Shown here in pieces: positions 24,925 through 31,621 of a stretch of DNA of 64,000 nucleotides. Position numbers and translations under genes: made by a program. The notes under the pieces are model-generated. The model did no database searches and had not been told where the DNA came from. It was given only the letters and a program-made list of their open reading frames with translations. The stretch is taken from assembly GCA_028288625.1 (NCBI GenBank), contig JAQBNI010000150.1, positions 1 through 64,000 on the forward strand, written 5' to 3'. The first letter of the stretch is position 1; each line of letters opens with the position of its first letter. The DNA comes from Bacteroidota bacterium. GTDB taxonomy: Bacteria > Bacteroidota > Bacteroidia > Chitinophagales > JADIYW01.

Positions 24925-26112
24925 TTATCCGAAAGCATTTTCCCCGGTAAGATCCATTCCCGTGATCAGTAAATGGACTTCATGCGTTCCTTCATAAGTA
25001 ATCACGCTTTCCAGGTTCATGGCATGGCGCATAAACGGAAAATCTCCCGTGATTCCCATAGCGCCGCAGATCTGCCTGCAATCGCGCGCAATGCGTAAAG
25101 CAGTTTCTACATTATTGCGTTTCCCCATGGATATTTGTGCCGGCGTTATTTTTCCTTCGTTATTTAATTTTCCTAATTGCATTGCCAGTAATTGGGCTTT
25201 CGTCAATTCCGTAAGCATCTCCGCTAACTTTTTTTGTGTCAACTGGAAACCGGCTAACGGCTTTCCGAATTGTTTACGTTCCTTGCTGTATTCAACGGCA
25301 TGATGAAGACAATCCATCGCTGCGCCCATGCTGCCCCAGGCAATGCCGTATCGCGCAGATGATAAGCAGGAAAGCGGCGCTTTCAAGCCTTTTGCGAGCG
25401 GTAGAATGTTTTCTGCAGGAATTTCAACGTCTTCAAAAATAAGCTCGCCGGTAATGGATGCGCGTAAGCTCCATTTGCCTTTTATTTCAGGGGCTGAGAA
25501 GCCTTTCATGCCACGCTCTACAATACACCCGATAATATGTCCGTCTTCATTTTTTGCCCAAACAACGGCAATATCCGACAACGGAGAATTAGTGATCCAC
25601 ATTTTTGCTCCGTTGAGTATATATTTATCTCCGGATTTTTTGATGCGCGTTTCCATTCCCGACGGATCGCTGCCGTGATTCGGTTCCGTTAATCCGAAAC
25701 ATCCGATAAATTCACCCTTTGCTAATTTCGGTAAGAATTTATTTTTTTGTTCTTCACTTCCGAACTTCCAGATCGGGTACATCACCAATGAGCTTTGCAC
25801 GCTTGCGCAGCTTCTTACACCGGAATCTCCGCGTTCGAGTTCCTGCATGATCAAGCCATAAGAAATCAGATCAAGTCCACCGCCGCCATATTTTGTTGGT
25901 ATATACGGACCTAAAGCACCGATCTCTCCCAATTCTTTTACAAGATGTTTTGGAAATTTATTATGCTCTGCACAATCTTCTATAATTGGAATCACCGCAG
26001 TGTTTACCCAGCTTCTTATACTTTCCCGGATCAGCTTTTGCTCTTCAGTCAATTGTTCATCCAAATTCAAATAATCAAATCCACGGTATGATGCAGCATA
26101 TCTGTTTTGCAT
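24925..26112 (-). CDS. Acyl-CoA dehydrogenase, glutaryl-CoA dehydrogenase-like
   Basis: A 395-aa FAD-dependent acyl-CoA dehydrogenase. Family marks are CFGLTEPNHGSDPSGM (FAD/substrate loop), WITNSPLSDIAVVWA, KERKQFGKPLAGFQLTQKKL, and the catalytic glutamate in VITYEGTHEVH. The EGTHEVHLLITGMDLTGENAF ending and the GSDPSG loop fit the glutaryl-CoA dehydrogenase branch, which converts glutaryl-CoA to crotonyl-CoA in lysine and tryptophan breakdown. No other gene of that pathway is near, so another acyl-CoA cannot be excluded. Confidence 0.82.
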   Translation of the reverse strand: MQNRYAASYRGFDYLNLDEQLTEEQKLIRESIRSWVNTAVIPIIEDCAEHNKFPKHLVKELGEIGALGPYIPTKYGGGGLDLISYGLIMQELERGDSGVRSCASVQSSLVMYPIWKFGSEEQKNKFLPKLAKGEFIGCFGLTEPNHGSDPSGMETRIKKSGDKYILNGAKMWITNSPLSDIAVVWAKNEDGHIIGCIVERGMKGFSAPEIKGKWSLRASITGELIFEDVEIPAENILPLAKGLKAPLSCLSSARYGIAWGSMGAAMDCLHHAVEYSKERKQFGKPLAGFQLTQKKLAEMLTELTKAQLLAMQLGKLNNEGKITPAQISMGKRNNVETALRIARDCRQICGAMGITGDFPFMRHAMNLESVITYEGTHEVHLLITGMDLTGENAFG

Positions 26113-26213
26113 AATTCTTTTACTTTACGACATAAATCTATTTAATTTTTATGAGACTATGGCTTTGATAATTTTTAATTAGTTTCGCTACGGTTTTTAT
26201 AGATAATAAAGTG

Positions 26214-26573
26214 ATGCAAAAAAAACTCCGGATAGGTTTGGAAGGTATGGAATTCCATGCGCATCACGGTGTGTATGAAGAAGAGCGTATAAAGGGCGGG
26301 AAATATATTGTAGATGTTTTTGTTTATACGGATGCAATGCAGGCAGAATTATATGATGATCTGAACGGTACAGTTAATTATGAAAAAATTTATAGCACAG
26401 TGGAACAAAGTATGCAGCAGCCTGTAAAACTGATCGAACATTTAGCAAGAAAGATCCTGGATGATTTACGCATTTTTATTTCAAAGGATGATCAAATTCG
26501 GATCAAAGTAAAAAAGCTGTTCCCTCCTCTAAGTGGCAAGGTAGCTGCAGGAGTAGTGGAAATTGAAGATTAA
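26214..26573 (+). CDS. folB: Dihydroneopterin aldolase
   Basis: A 119-aa folate-pathway enzyme that cleaves dihydroneopterin to 6-hydroxymethyl-dihydropterin and glycolaldehyde. The family start is GLEGMEFHAHHGVYEEERI, with the substrate-binding Glu in VYEEER, and a conserved lysine near the C-terminus (RIKVKKLFPP). The ATG at 26214 is chosen over a GTG 3 bp upstream. It lies just upstream of tRNA-Cys, which has its own promoter. Confidence 0.9.
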   Translation: MQKKLRIGLEGMEFHAHHGVYEEERIKGGKYIVDVFVYTDAMQAELYDDLNGTVNYEKIYSTVEQSMQQPVKLIEHLARKILDDLRIFISKDDQIRIKVKKLFPPLSGKVAAGVVEIED

Positions 26574-26621
26574 CTAAAAATATACTGCGAAACAGCACAT
26601 AAACAAGCACTTAGTTTGCAT

Positions 26622-26651
26622 TTTGAAAAAAGGAAAATATAACTATATTTG
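26622..26651 (+). promoter_or_regulatory. Promoter of tRNA-Cys
   Basis: TTTG (26622-26625), N18, TATATTTG (26644-26651), 13 bp before the mature tRNA 5' end. A second TTTG at 26615 gives spacing 25 and is less likely. Confidence 0.65.
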
Positions 26652-26664
26652 CAGTTCACAAAAT

Positions 26665-26738
26665 GGTCGGTTGGCCGAGAGGCTAGGCAGAGCTCTGCAA
26701 AAGCTCGTACGGCGGTTCGAATCCGCCATCGACCTCCA
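26665..26738 (+). tRNA. tRNA-Cys (GCA)
   Basis: Full cloverleaf. Acceptor stem GGTCGGT/ATCGACC (26665-26671 with 26728-26734, one G-T pair), anticodon stem GAGCT/AGCTC around loop CTGCAAA giving anticodon GCA, T-arm GGCGG-TTCGAAT-CCGCC, discriminator T at 26735 and encoded CCA at 26736-26738. The last bases overlap the attachment core of the integrated element. Confidence 0.97.
26722..26736 (+). other. attL core
   Basis: TCCGCCATCGACCTC, within the T-arm and acceptor 3' side of tRNA-Cys. It is identical to 31562-31576. To its left is chromosomal sequence; to its right is element sequence. Confidence 0.9.
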
Positions 26739-26751
26739 CCTTTGGTGATAG

Positions 26752-26789
26752 CCCCTTGAATGTCAACATATTCAAGGGGTTTGTTTTTT
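26752..26789 (+). terminator. Element-supplied terminator of tRNA-Cys
   Basis: CCCCTTGAAT (26752-26761), loop GTCAACAT, ATTCAAGGGG (26770-26779), then TTTGTTTTTT. A perfect 10-bp stem, 13 nt after the tRNA and on the element side of attL. Confidence 0.9.
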
Positions 26790-26860
26790 ACAGCGTATGA
26801 ATTAGCGTAATAATCGGTATCGTATTAATAAAAAAGAGGCATTTCTGCCTCTTATTAGTT

Positions 26861-27052
26861 TCATTCCATTTTGAGTTGTTTCATAATGTGTGAAACGAGA
26901 TATCGCTTGCGATTGCTTAAGCGAAATGATGGCTTAATCGTACCGAAAGCTTCAAGACGTAAAAGTGTGTTTTCACTAATCTGAAGCATCTGCATGACTT
27001 GTTTAGCCGTGAGGATTTTATCCTCTTCCTTTTTCTGTTCCATGAATTCCAT
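26861..27052 (-). CDS. Excisionase-like HTH protein
   Basis: A 63-aa protein with a MerR/excisionase-type helix-turn-helix (LTAKQVMQMLQISENTLLRL) followed by a wing (FRLSNRKRYLVSHIM). Proteins of this size and fold at the edge of tRNA-integrated elements in Bacteroidota are usually recombination directionality factors. It lies next to attL, at the end opposite the integrase. A role as transcription regulator is the alternative. An internal Met at position 4 is another possible start. Confidence 0.75.
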   Translation of the reverse strand: MEFMEQKKEEDKILTAKQVMQMLQISENTLLRLEAFGTIKPSFRLSNRKRYLVSHIMKQLKME

Positions 27053-27106
27053 GTATTGTTATCTCACATTGACTGTGATTATACCTAAACTACGATTTAT
27101 TCCAAT

Positions 27107-27285
27107 ACAGTGCAACCTTAATTAAAGGTGCAATACATTTTTATTATTATTCCAACAGCATAGACTTTACTTGTTCCCGAAAATTCATTTTATTAAGCCA
27201 ATAGATAGACCCATTATGTCTTTTTCATTTTGGTGCAATATTTATAAAGTAAGAAACATAACACGGAACCGCCCCCACGTGGTTC
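27107..27285. promoter_or_regulatory. Iteron-like repeats and GC-rich hairpin (candidate origin or operator)
   Basis: Between the divergent excisionase and HUH-like genes: GGTGCAATA occurs at 27127-27135 and 27232-27240, AGTGCAACC at 27110-27118, and an ACCTT/AAGGT inverted repeat spans 27115-27129. A hairpin GAACC (27266-27270)/GGTTC (27281-27285) with loop GCCCCCACGT stands out as GC-rich in AT-rich surroundings, 24 bp before the HUH-like start codon. Origin function is inferred. Confidence 0.35.
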
Positions 27286-27308
27286 TCCTATTTATAAACC
27301 AGAAGTAA

Positions 27309-27899
27309 ATGAGAAATGCTGAATTATTAGACAAATTAAATAGCGGAAAGATGAAGAAATTCTTTAAGCTAAATCAATTGAAAGAGATAACAGGTTTACA
27401 AGACAGAGCCTTAAAATACCGTATGCTGTATGTTAAGAATAAATATATTGACATACCCAGCAGATTGAAAAAATTGGGACGAAGTTGGCAAATACATTAT
27501 TCAATAGTGTACGAGTTCTTTCCTAAGAGAAAAAGAATTGAAACAACCGTATATACATACCCGTGGGCGAACATTGTAAGTTGGAATCCAGAAAACAACT
27601 ACGACGCTGCGTACCACGAAGAATTGATACAACAGATAAAGAAGCAACTGCCGAATAATAAAATCCTTTATGCAATTGAACTGGACAGCCGACAAGTTAA
27701 GCATGTACACTTTATAACGGATGCGCAGAAGGTTGACTTAGATAAAGCTGTGAATGATACGTTAGATTTATTCATGTCACATAAAATCGCAAATAAGGTG
27801 AGAAAAGAATACAAGCTCGAAATAAATAAGATTTACCACAAGTATAATGTGGTGGATTATCTCCGCAAAGCTCCAGTAGCAAGCGGAATCATAAATTAA
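27309..27899 (+). CDS. HUH endonuclease-like protein with N-terminal HTH (candidate Rep or mobilisation protein)
   Basis: A 196-aa protein I cannot assign to a named family. Residues 18-72 look like a winged HTH (FFKLNQLKEITGLQDRALKY). The C-terminal part follows the order of small rolling-circle Rep domains: a strand (WANIVSWNP, 86-94), helix (101-114), strand (KILYAIELD, 118-126), the HUH motif H132-V-H134 (VKHVHFITD), helix (143-160), and IYHKYNVVDYLRKA (175-188), where Y184 and K187 form YxxK as in Rep motif III. If so, it would nick one strand and stay joined through Tyr184. It is followed 7 bp later by a small gene. Chance occurrence of HxH is the alternative. Confidence 0.55.
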   Translation: MRNAELLDKLNSGKMKKFFKLNQLKEITGLQDRALKYRMLYVKNKYIDIPSRLKKLGRSWQIHYSIVYEFFPKRKRIETTVYTYPWANIVSWNPENNYDAAYHEELIQQIKKQLPNNKILYAIELDSRQVKHVHFITDAQKVDLDKAVNDTLDLFMSHKIANKVRKEYKLEINKIYHKYNVVDYLRKAPVASGIIN

Positions 27900-27906
27900 G
27901 ACAGAT

Positions 27907-28125
27907 ATGAAAAAAGAAATTATTAACCTTGACAACATGCCAATGACGAAAGCGTTGCTGATTGATTACATCATGTTCATGTACGGTGAAGCGTATGATA
28001 TAAGCCATGAGTATTTGGTCATGGAATACCTAATGCTTAAGCGAGAAAATCGTTTGCATGAATTGTTCCAACAGGAATTACTTGACAACACAGGTGCCCT
28101 GGAAGAGGACTTTATTTGGCGGTAA
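27907..28125 (+). CDS. Small element protein, unknown
   Basis: A 72-aa acidic, mostly helical protein (LIDYIMFMYGEAYDISHEYL; ends EEDFIWR), 7 bp after the HUH-like gene and so probably its operon partner. No family or motif is recognised. A binding partner or regulator of the HUH-like protein is possible by position. Confidence 0.6.
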   Translation: MKKEIINLDNMPMTKALLIDYIMFMYGEAYDISHEYLVMEYLMLKRENRLHELFQQELLDNTGALEEDFIWR

Positions 28126-28180
28126 CATCGTTACGCAACATACATACGAAAACTTGCCTTAGTTTAATGAAACCTTCCAT

Positions 28181-28291
28181 ATGGCGTTTAAATTTTCTGG
28201 GAAAATTACAAGTACCGAAAAGGACGTTATAGCTTCCGTTAATGTTCACAAAAGGTTGGTTGGAATTGCCGAATTCATACAAGAATCATAA
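28181..28291 (+). CDS. Possible 36-aa ORF, unknown
   Basis: A short reading frame, MAFKFSGKITSTEKD... ending IAEFIQES. It has balanced composition, but no ribosome-binding site or relatives can be shown. Position between the HUH-like operon and the 53-aa ORF. Confidence 0.2.
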   Translation: MAFKFSGKITSTEKDVIASVNVHKRLVGIAEFIQES

Positions 28292-28327
28292 AATAATATC
28301 ATATGCTGATTAAAAATTTCCCATAAA

Positions 28328-28489
28328 ATGACCATAGAAGAAATAGGTGCAAAGATACAATTGAAGCAAGCCCAAATACAGGCTGAGTCTGACCAACATA
28401 GAAAGCAAGTATTATCAAAAGAGTTACATGTATTACAACTGCGTAAGGAGATAGAAACTATAAAGCAGCAGATTAGTAGATTACCATGA
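28328..28489 (+). CDS. Small coiled-coil protein, 53 aa
   Basis: A reading frame starting MTIEEIGAKIQLKQAQ and ending IKQQISRLP. It is rich in Q, E, K, I and L with heptad spacing throughout, so it is a likely single coiled coil. It overlaps the end of the convergent membrane protein gene by 9 bp. The clean amphipathic pattern over the whole length argues that it is coding. Confidence 0.45.
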   Translation: MTIEEIGAKIQLKQAQIQAESDQHRKQVLSKELHVLQLRKEIETIKQQISRLP

Positions 28490-28939
28490 TGTTTTACCTA
28501 CTCCTTTACACGTTGGACACCTTTCTACTTCATCCTTATTTTTTTCATTTTTGGATAGAAGTCGTCCTGTACCTTGGCATACTGTACAATCAAATCGTGA
28601 ATCTACTGGTTGTGAGTCTTCTGGTTGTAAATCTAATGGTGAATCTACATTAATTAGATTGTTAGCAATATTTGACAAACTCTGAAATATTACTATAAAA
28701 AAAATTATTTCGGTAATCGCCATAACAATATTTATTACAGAATAATAATCTTTAAGCTTATCGGGTTTAATGTTTAAAATCTCATCAACGGTCATCAGGG
28801 TGGGATAAGTATCGCTTAAAAACAACTGGGGATTTTCACGCAATAAAGCAAAGATTATGGCAAAGATAATTTGTATAATTAGGACGTTACGAAGAGTCAT
28901 AACTGAATTACCAGCTACTTTAATTCTATTACTATTCAT
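28481..28939 (-). CDS. Membrane protein with C-terminal CxxCxGxG zinc motif
   Basis: A 152-aa protein with two transmembrane helices (about 16-35 and 66-90) and a C-terminal pair of DnaJ-type motifs, CTVCQGTG and CPTCKGVG, 16 residues apart, which could hold one zinc ion. There is no J domain. It lies 3 bp after the stop of the neighbouring zinc-finger gene, so the two form an operon. Function unknown. Confidence 0.7.
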   Translation of the reverse strand: MNSNRIKVAGNSVMTLRNVLIIQIIFAIIFALLRENPQLFLSDTYPTLMTVDEILNIKPDKLKDYYSVINIVMAITEIIFFIVIFQSLSNIANNLINVDSPLDLQPEDSQPVDSRFDCTVCQGTGRLLSKNEKNKDEVERCPTCKGVGKTSW

Positions 28940-28942
28940 AAC

Positions 28943-29620
28943 TTAATAAGTTTGTTTTCCAGTACCCTTGCATGATGGACAAACTTTATATCCATCATAA
29001 CTGTTTACAAAACCTGTTCCATTACACATCTCACATTTCGGATAATTTGCTTGATGTCTTTCAACAGTAGTCGGTGATGCGACACCGCAATAATTACAGA
29101 ATCCATTTACATAATGTCCAAAACCACACGAGACACATTTTTCTCCCGAATATTGGTCTACCTTATCAAGTAATTTATTCACTTCTGCCGTATGCTTCCT
29201 GCCACATTCTGGACTACAAACATAACATTGATAGGGATAGCTACAAGGTTTCCATATGCCTTCAGATGCTTCTTCATAACCATTACCTTTAAATTTACGA
29301 CCACAAATACTACATGTATTTTCTTTTACCTCTTCTGTAACAGTTTTGGAGCTTTCAGTTTGACTATTATTCATTTGGTTATAATCAGAAGTCTTTTCGC
29401 TATTCGGTACAGCGACAGGGATTATAGCTATAATAATAAGTGAAATAAGAAATACAATTACGCTTCCTACTCCTATGCGCAGATAAGACTTTTGGCTTAT
29501 GGAGAGAACAGACGTGTGAACATTATTTCCTTTCTTAAAAGAGCTATGGGCGTTATAACCAGTCATTCCAAATAAGCTAAATGCCATGGATATAAAAACG
29601 ATGCAAATGAAAATAACCAT
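28943..29620 (-). CDS. Membrane protein with three zinc-binding modules
   Basis: A 225-aa protein with two N-terminal transmembrane helices (about 1-20 and 50-72), a polar linker, then three cysteine modules: CSICGRKFKG...CYVCSPECGRKH, CVSCGFGHYVNGFCNYCG, and the DnaJ-type pair CEMCNGTG...CPSCKGTG at the C-terminus. The last matches the tail of the 152-aa neighbour. It is first in the two-gene operon. It could be an interaction or surface-modifying factor of the element; no known family is recognised. Confidence 0.7.
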   Translation of the reverse strand: MVIFICIVFISMAFSLFGMTGYNAHSSFKKGNNVHTSVLSISQKSYLRIGVGSVIVFLISLIIIAIIPVAVPNSEKTSDYNQMNNSQTESSKTVTEEVKENTCSICGRKFKGNGYEEASEGIWKPCSYPYQCYVCSPECGRKHTAEVNKLLDKVDQYSGEKCVSCGFGHYVNGFCNYCGVASPTTVERHQANYPKCEMCNGTGFVNSYDGYKVCPSCKGTGKQTY

Positions 29621-29736
29621 AATAATACATTACTGATAAGCTAATATAATAAATTTCTAAAGTGAAGATAATAAAATCGGAGAAAACTCCGCACGCTGAA
29701 TAAAGATTTCAAGATTCCGATGTGGATTTTTGCTGA

Positions 29737-29988
29737 ATGCAAAGCCAGTTGGACAAGGTTAAGGATGAAGTCACAGAGCGAATTCACAAACTCTTTATGA
29801 CTAAGTTTGGCGGTAATAAATTACAATTTGCCAAAGCCTCTGGGTGCAATGAAAAAACAATCCGATTGTTATTTGATGAGGGGCAGGGTATGACGTTGAA
29901 TTTGTTATTCAAGTTGGCTTTTGCGTTGGATGTAACACCGTCAGAATTATTGGACGGGTTATCACTTAAAACCTCTTCCAAAAAGTAG
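29737..29988 (+). CDS. Xre/Cro-type HTH regulator
   Basis: An 83-aa protein with a Cro/CI helix-turn-helix (GGNKLQFAKASGCNEKTIRL) and the typical second half (MTLNLLFKLAFALDVTPSELL). It is transcribed divergently from the zinc-finger operon across a 116-bp interval holding a small CGGAG/CTCCG hairpin, so it may repress that operon or itself. It converges with the integrase gene, 4 bp between stops. Confidence 0.85.
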   Translation: MQSQLDKVKDEVTERIHKLFMTKFGGNKLQFAKASGCNEKTIRLLFDEGQGMTLNLLFKLAFALDVTPSELLDGLSLKTSSKK

Positions 29989-29992
29989 TTTT

Positions 29993-31414
29993 CTATATTG
30001 CAACCATATATACAGGCGGTTGAACCACCTTGTAAACATCCGATTGAACACCAGCAACTGCATTCCTAAACATCTCCGCATTGTCAATAATTGTAGAGTT
30101 GTTATAAACATCCTTCATTTCCTTCTTTCGCACCGATGGGTGCGTTATGTTATCAATTACTTGGTTGGATATTCCATGTTGAATAAGATTTGTATAAAAC
30201 GATTTACGTCCCGTATGAGAATGGACTAACTCGTGAAATGGCTGATAGGTTACAGTAGGGGTATCGTTACCATAATACCATGTCTCTAATTTAACTACCT
30301 CTTCAAACTCCAAGTGTTTACACAGCTTCTTTAATTGGCGGTTCAGCGGTTGACCTTTAGGAAAGGTTGGGAATCTCCAACCGTTTTCCGAAAGAATGCG
30401 GTTTACGGGTTCTAATATTGGAATGCAGACCTTCACTTCTCTATTAACCTTTGATACTTTCCTGACCTTTGAAATGATACCTGTAAACGACACAGACCTA
30501 CCATTAAATTGCTCGGTTTGCAATGAGTGTAATTCATACAGGTCGCCATATCGTAATCCAGTAAGAGCAGAAAGGATTATAAAGTTTCTTGCATTATTGA
30601 ATTCGGAAGAATGAGCCACATCCGCATTCAGGATTTTGGTTAACCGTTCCTCGGTGTAGAAAATTTCATTAGCACTTTTCATTTCCTCGATATTCAATCC
30701 ATCCTTATGAATATTAAGTGATACATTAATGTTGGCTTCCGATGCCAGACGCAAGAACATAAGGAATATGTTCGACAGCTTCGCCATGTAATTTACAGTA
30801 TAACCGTTTAAGTCTTCCTTCTTTTTGTCATTATTCACCACAGTAAAGAATGACCAATACTTCTTTTCATCAAGGTTCTTAAATGTAAGAGCAAGCTTTG
30901 CAATAGACTCATATTTTTTTAATAAGTTGAGGAAGACACTGTAGTTTTTAATTGTACCATCCGTAACATGTTTACGGGCTGTAATTGGCAATTTCTGAAA
31001 TTCTTTTATTTTGCCGTCAATGAAATTGACAATAGTTATGTCCTTTACCATCTTTTCCTTGCGCCCCAGTTTTACCTCAATGATGTCTTTGAGTTGTTGC
31101 GGAGAAGGATTTTGTTCATGTTCTTCCCGATATGCCGTTAACGCTTGGTAAGAAATCTTCTGAATCCTGTCCAATTGATTATTCAAATCGGCTCCGAACT
31201 GACTGACATACTTCTTAACTGTTCGGTATGTGATAACATCCCAGTATTGTGGTTGAATGCGCTGTTGTGTACTGATTCGCATTGGAATGTATTGCATTCT
31301 ATCGCTTGTAGCATTGTATTCACTATAACCATAGTTAAAGTTGAAGTAGATAAGCTTATCGCCGTTCTTTGATTTGTTAGATTCAAGGTTGAAGTTGTGT
31401 GTAGCTGTTTTCAT
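29993..31414 (-). CDS. int: Tyrosine recombinase (integrase)
   Basis: A 473-aa site-specific integrase of the Bacteroidota element type. It has an N-terminal arm-binding region, a SAM-like core-binding region (about 125-225), and the catalytic domain with R288 (ALTGLRYGD), H400-x-x-R403 (HSHTGRKSF), H425 (ITHPS) and nucleophile Y437 (MKDVYNN). All catalytic residues are present, so it should be active. It lies next to attR and would catalyse exchange in the tRNA-Cys core. Confidence 0.95.
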   Translation of the reverse strand: MKTATHNFNLESNKSKNGDKLIYFNFNYGYSEYNATSDRMQYIPMRISTQQRIQPQYWDVITYRTVKKYVSQFGADLNNQLDRIQKISYQALTAYREEHEQNPSPQQLKDIIEVKLGRKEKMVKDITIVNFIDGKIKEFQKLPITARKHVTDGTIKNYSVFLNLLKKYESIAKLALTFKNLDEKKYWSFFTVVNNDKKKEDLNGYTVNYMAKLSNIFLMFLRLASEANINVSLNIHKDGLNIEEMKSANEIFYTEERLTKILNADVAHSSEFNNARNFIILSALTGLRYGDLYELHSLQTEQFNGRSVSFTGIISKVRKVSKVNREVKVCIPILEPVNRILSENGWRFPTFPKGQPLNRQLKKLCKHLEFEEVVKLETWYYGNDTPTVTYQPFHELVHSHTGRKSFYTNLIQHGISNQVIDNITHPSVRKKEMKDVYNNSTIIDNAEMFRNAVAGVQSDVYKVVQPPVYMVAI

Positions 31415-31561
31415 ACGTATTAATTAACGTATTAAAACTACTAAATGATATGCAATAATGCAAGGTAAGTTGAGGATATATTTTCTGGGTCTCCCAGGTT
31501 TTATTGGGGTTTTGAGGCATGTTGCAGTTAGTTGAAGTGAATGGTGGTAATAGGGTTATAG

Positions 31562-31576
31562 TCCGCCATCGACCTC
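31562..31576 (+). other. attR core
   Basis: TCCGCCATCGACCTC, the second copy of the attachment core. The bases after it (TTCAAAATGG) are the original chromosomal continuation of tRNA-Cys. Confidence 0.9.
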
Positions 31577-31584
31577 TTCAAAAT

Positions 31585-31614
31585 GGCTGGACTTCGGTTC
31601 AGCCTTTTGTTTTT
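31585..31614. terminator. Original tRNA-Cys terminator, now at attR
   Basis: GGCTGGAC (31585-31592), loop TTCG, GTTCAGCC (31597-31604, one G-T pair), then TTTTGTTTTT. Before integration it would have begun 9 nt after the tRNA discriminator. It may now serve the convergent FG-GAP gene, having an A-rich side for the minus strand. Confidence 0.85.
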
Positions 31615-31621
31615 AAAGTTC

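Larger units (their letters stand above)
26722..31576. mobile_element. Integrative element in the tRNA-Cys 3' end
   Basis: A 15-bp direct repeat, TCCGCCATCGACCTC, occurs at 26722-26736 (in the tRNA) and at 31562-31576. It encloses 4.84 kb with a tyrosine integrase reading inward from the right end, an excisionase-like gene at the left end, an HTH regulator, an HUH-like protein, two membrane zinc-finger proteins and small ORFs. Flanking genes are ordinary chromosomal ones. There is no relaxosome set, no conjugation gene and no phage structural gene, so it is an integrative plasmid-like element or satellite rather than a full ICE or prophage. Confidence 0.92.

Noticed and set aside
27266-27285. 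GAACC/GGTTC hairpin as a terminator
   Set aside because: No T-run follows and it lies just before a start codon, so it is treated as a possible origin or operator.
31562-31576. A second tRNA-Cys or tRNA pseudogene at attR
   Set aside because: Only the last 15 bases of the tRNA are present; it is the attachment-site duplicate.
26722-31576. The integrated element as a prophage or full ICE
   Set aside because: There are no capsid, terminase, tail, type IV secretion or VirD4-like genes in its 4.84 kb.
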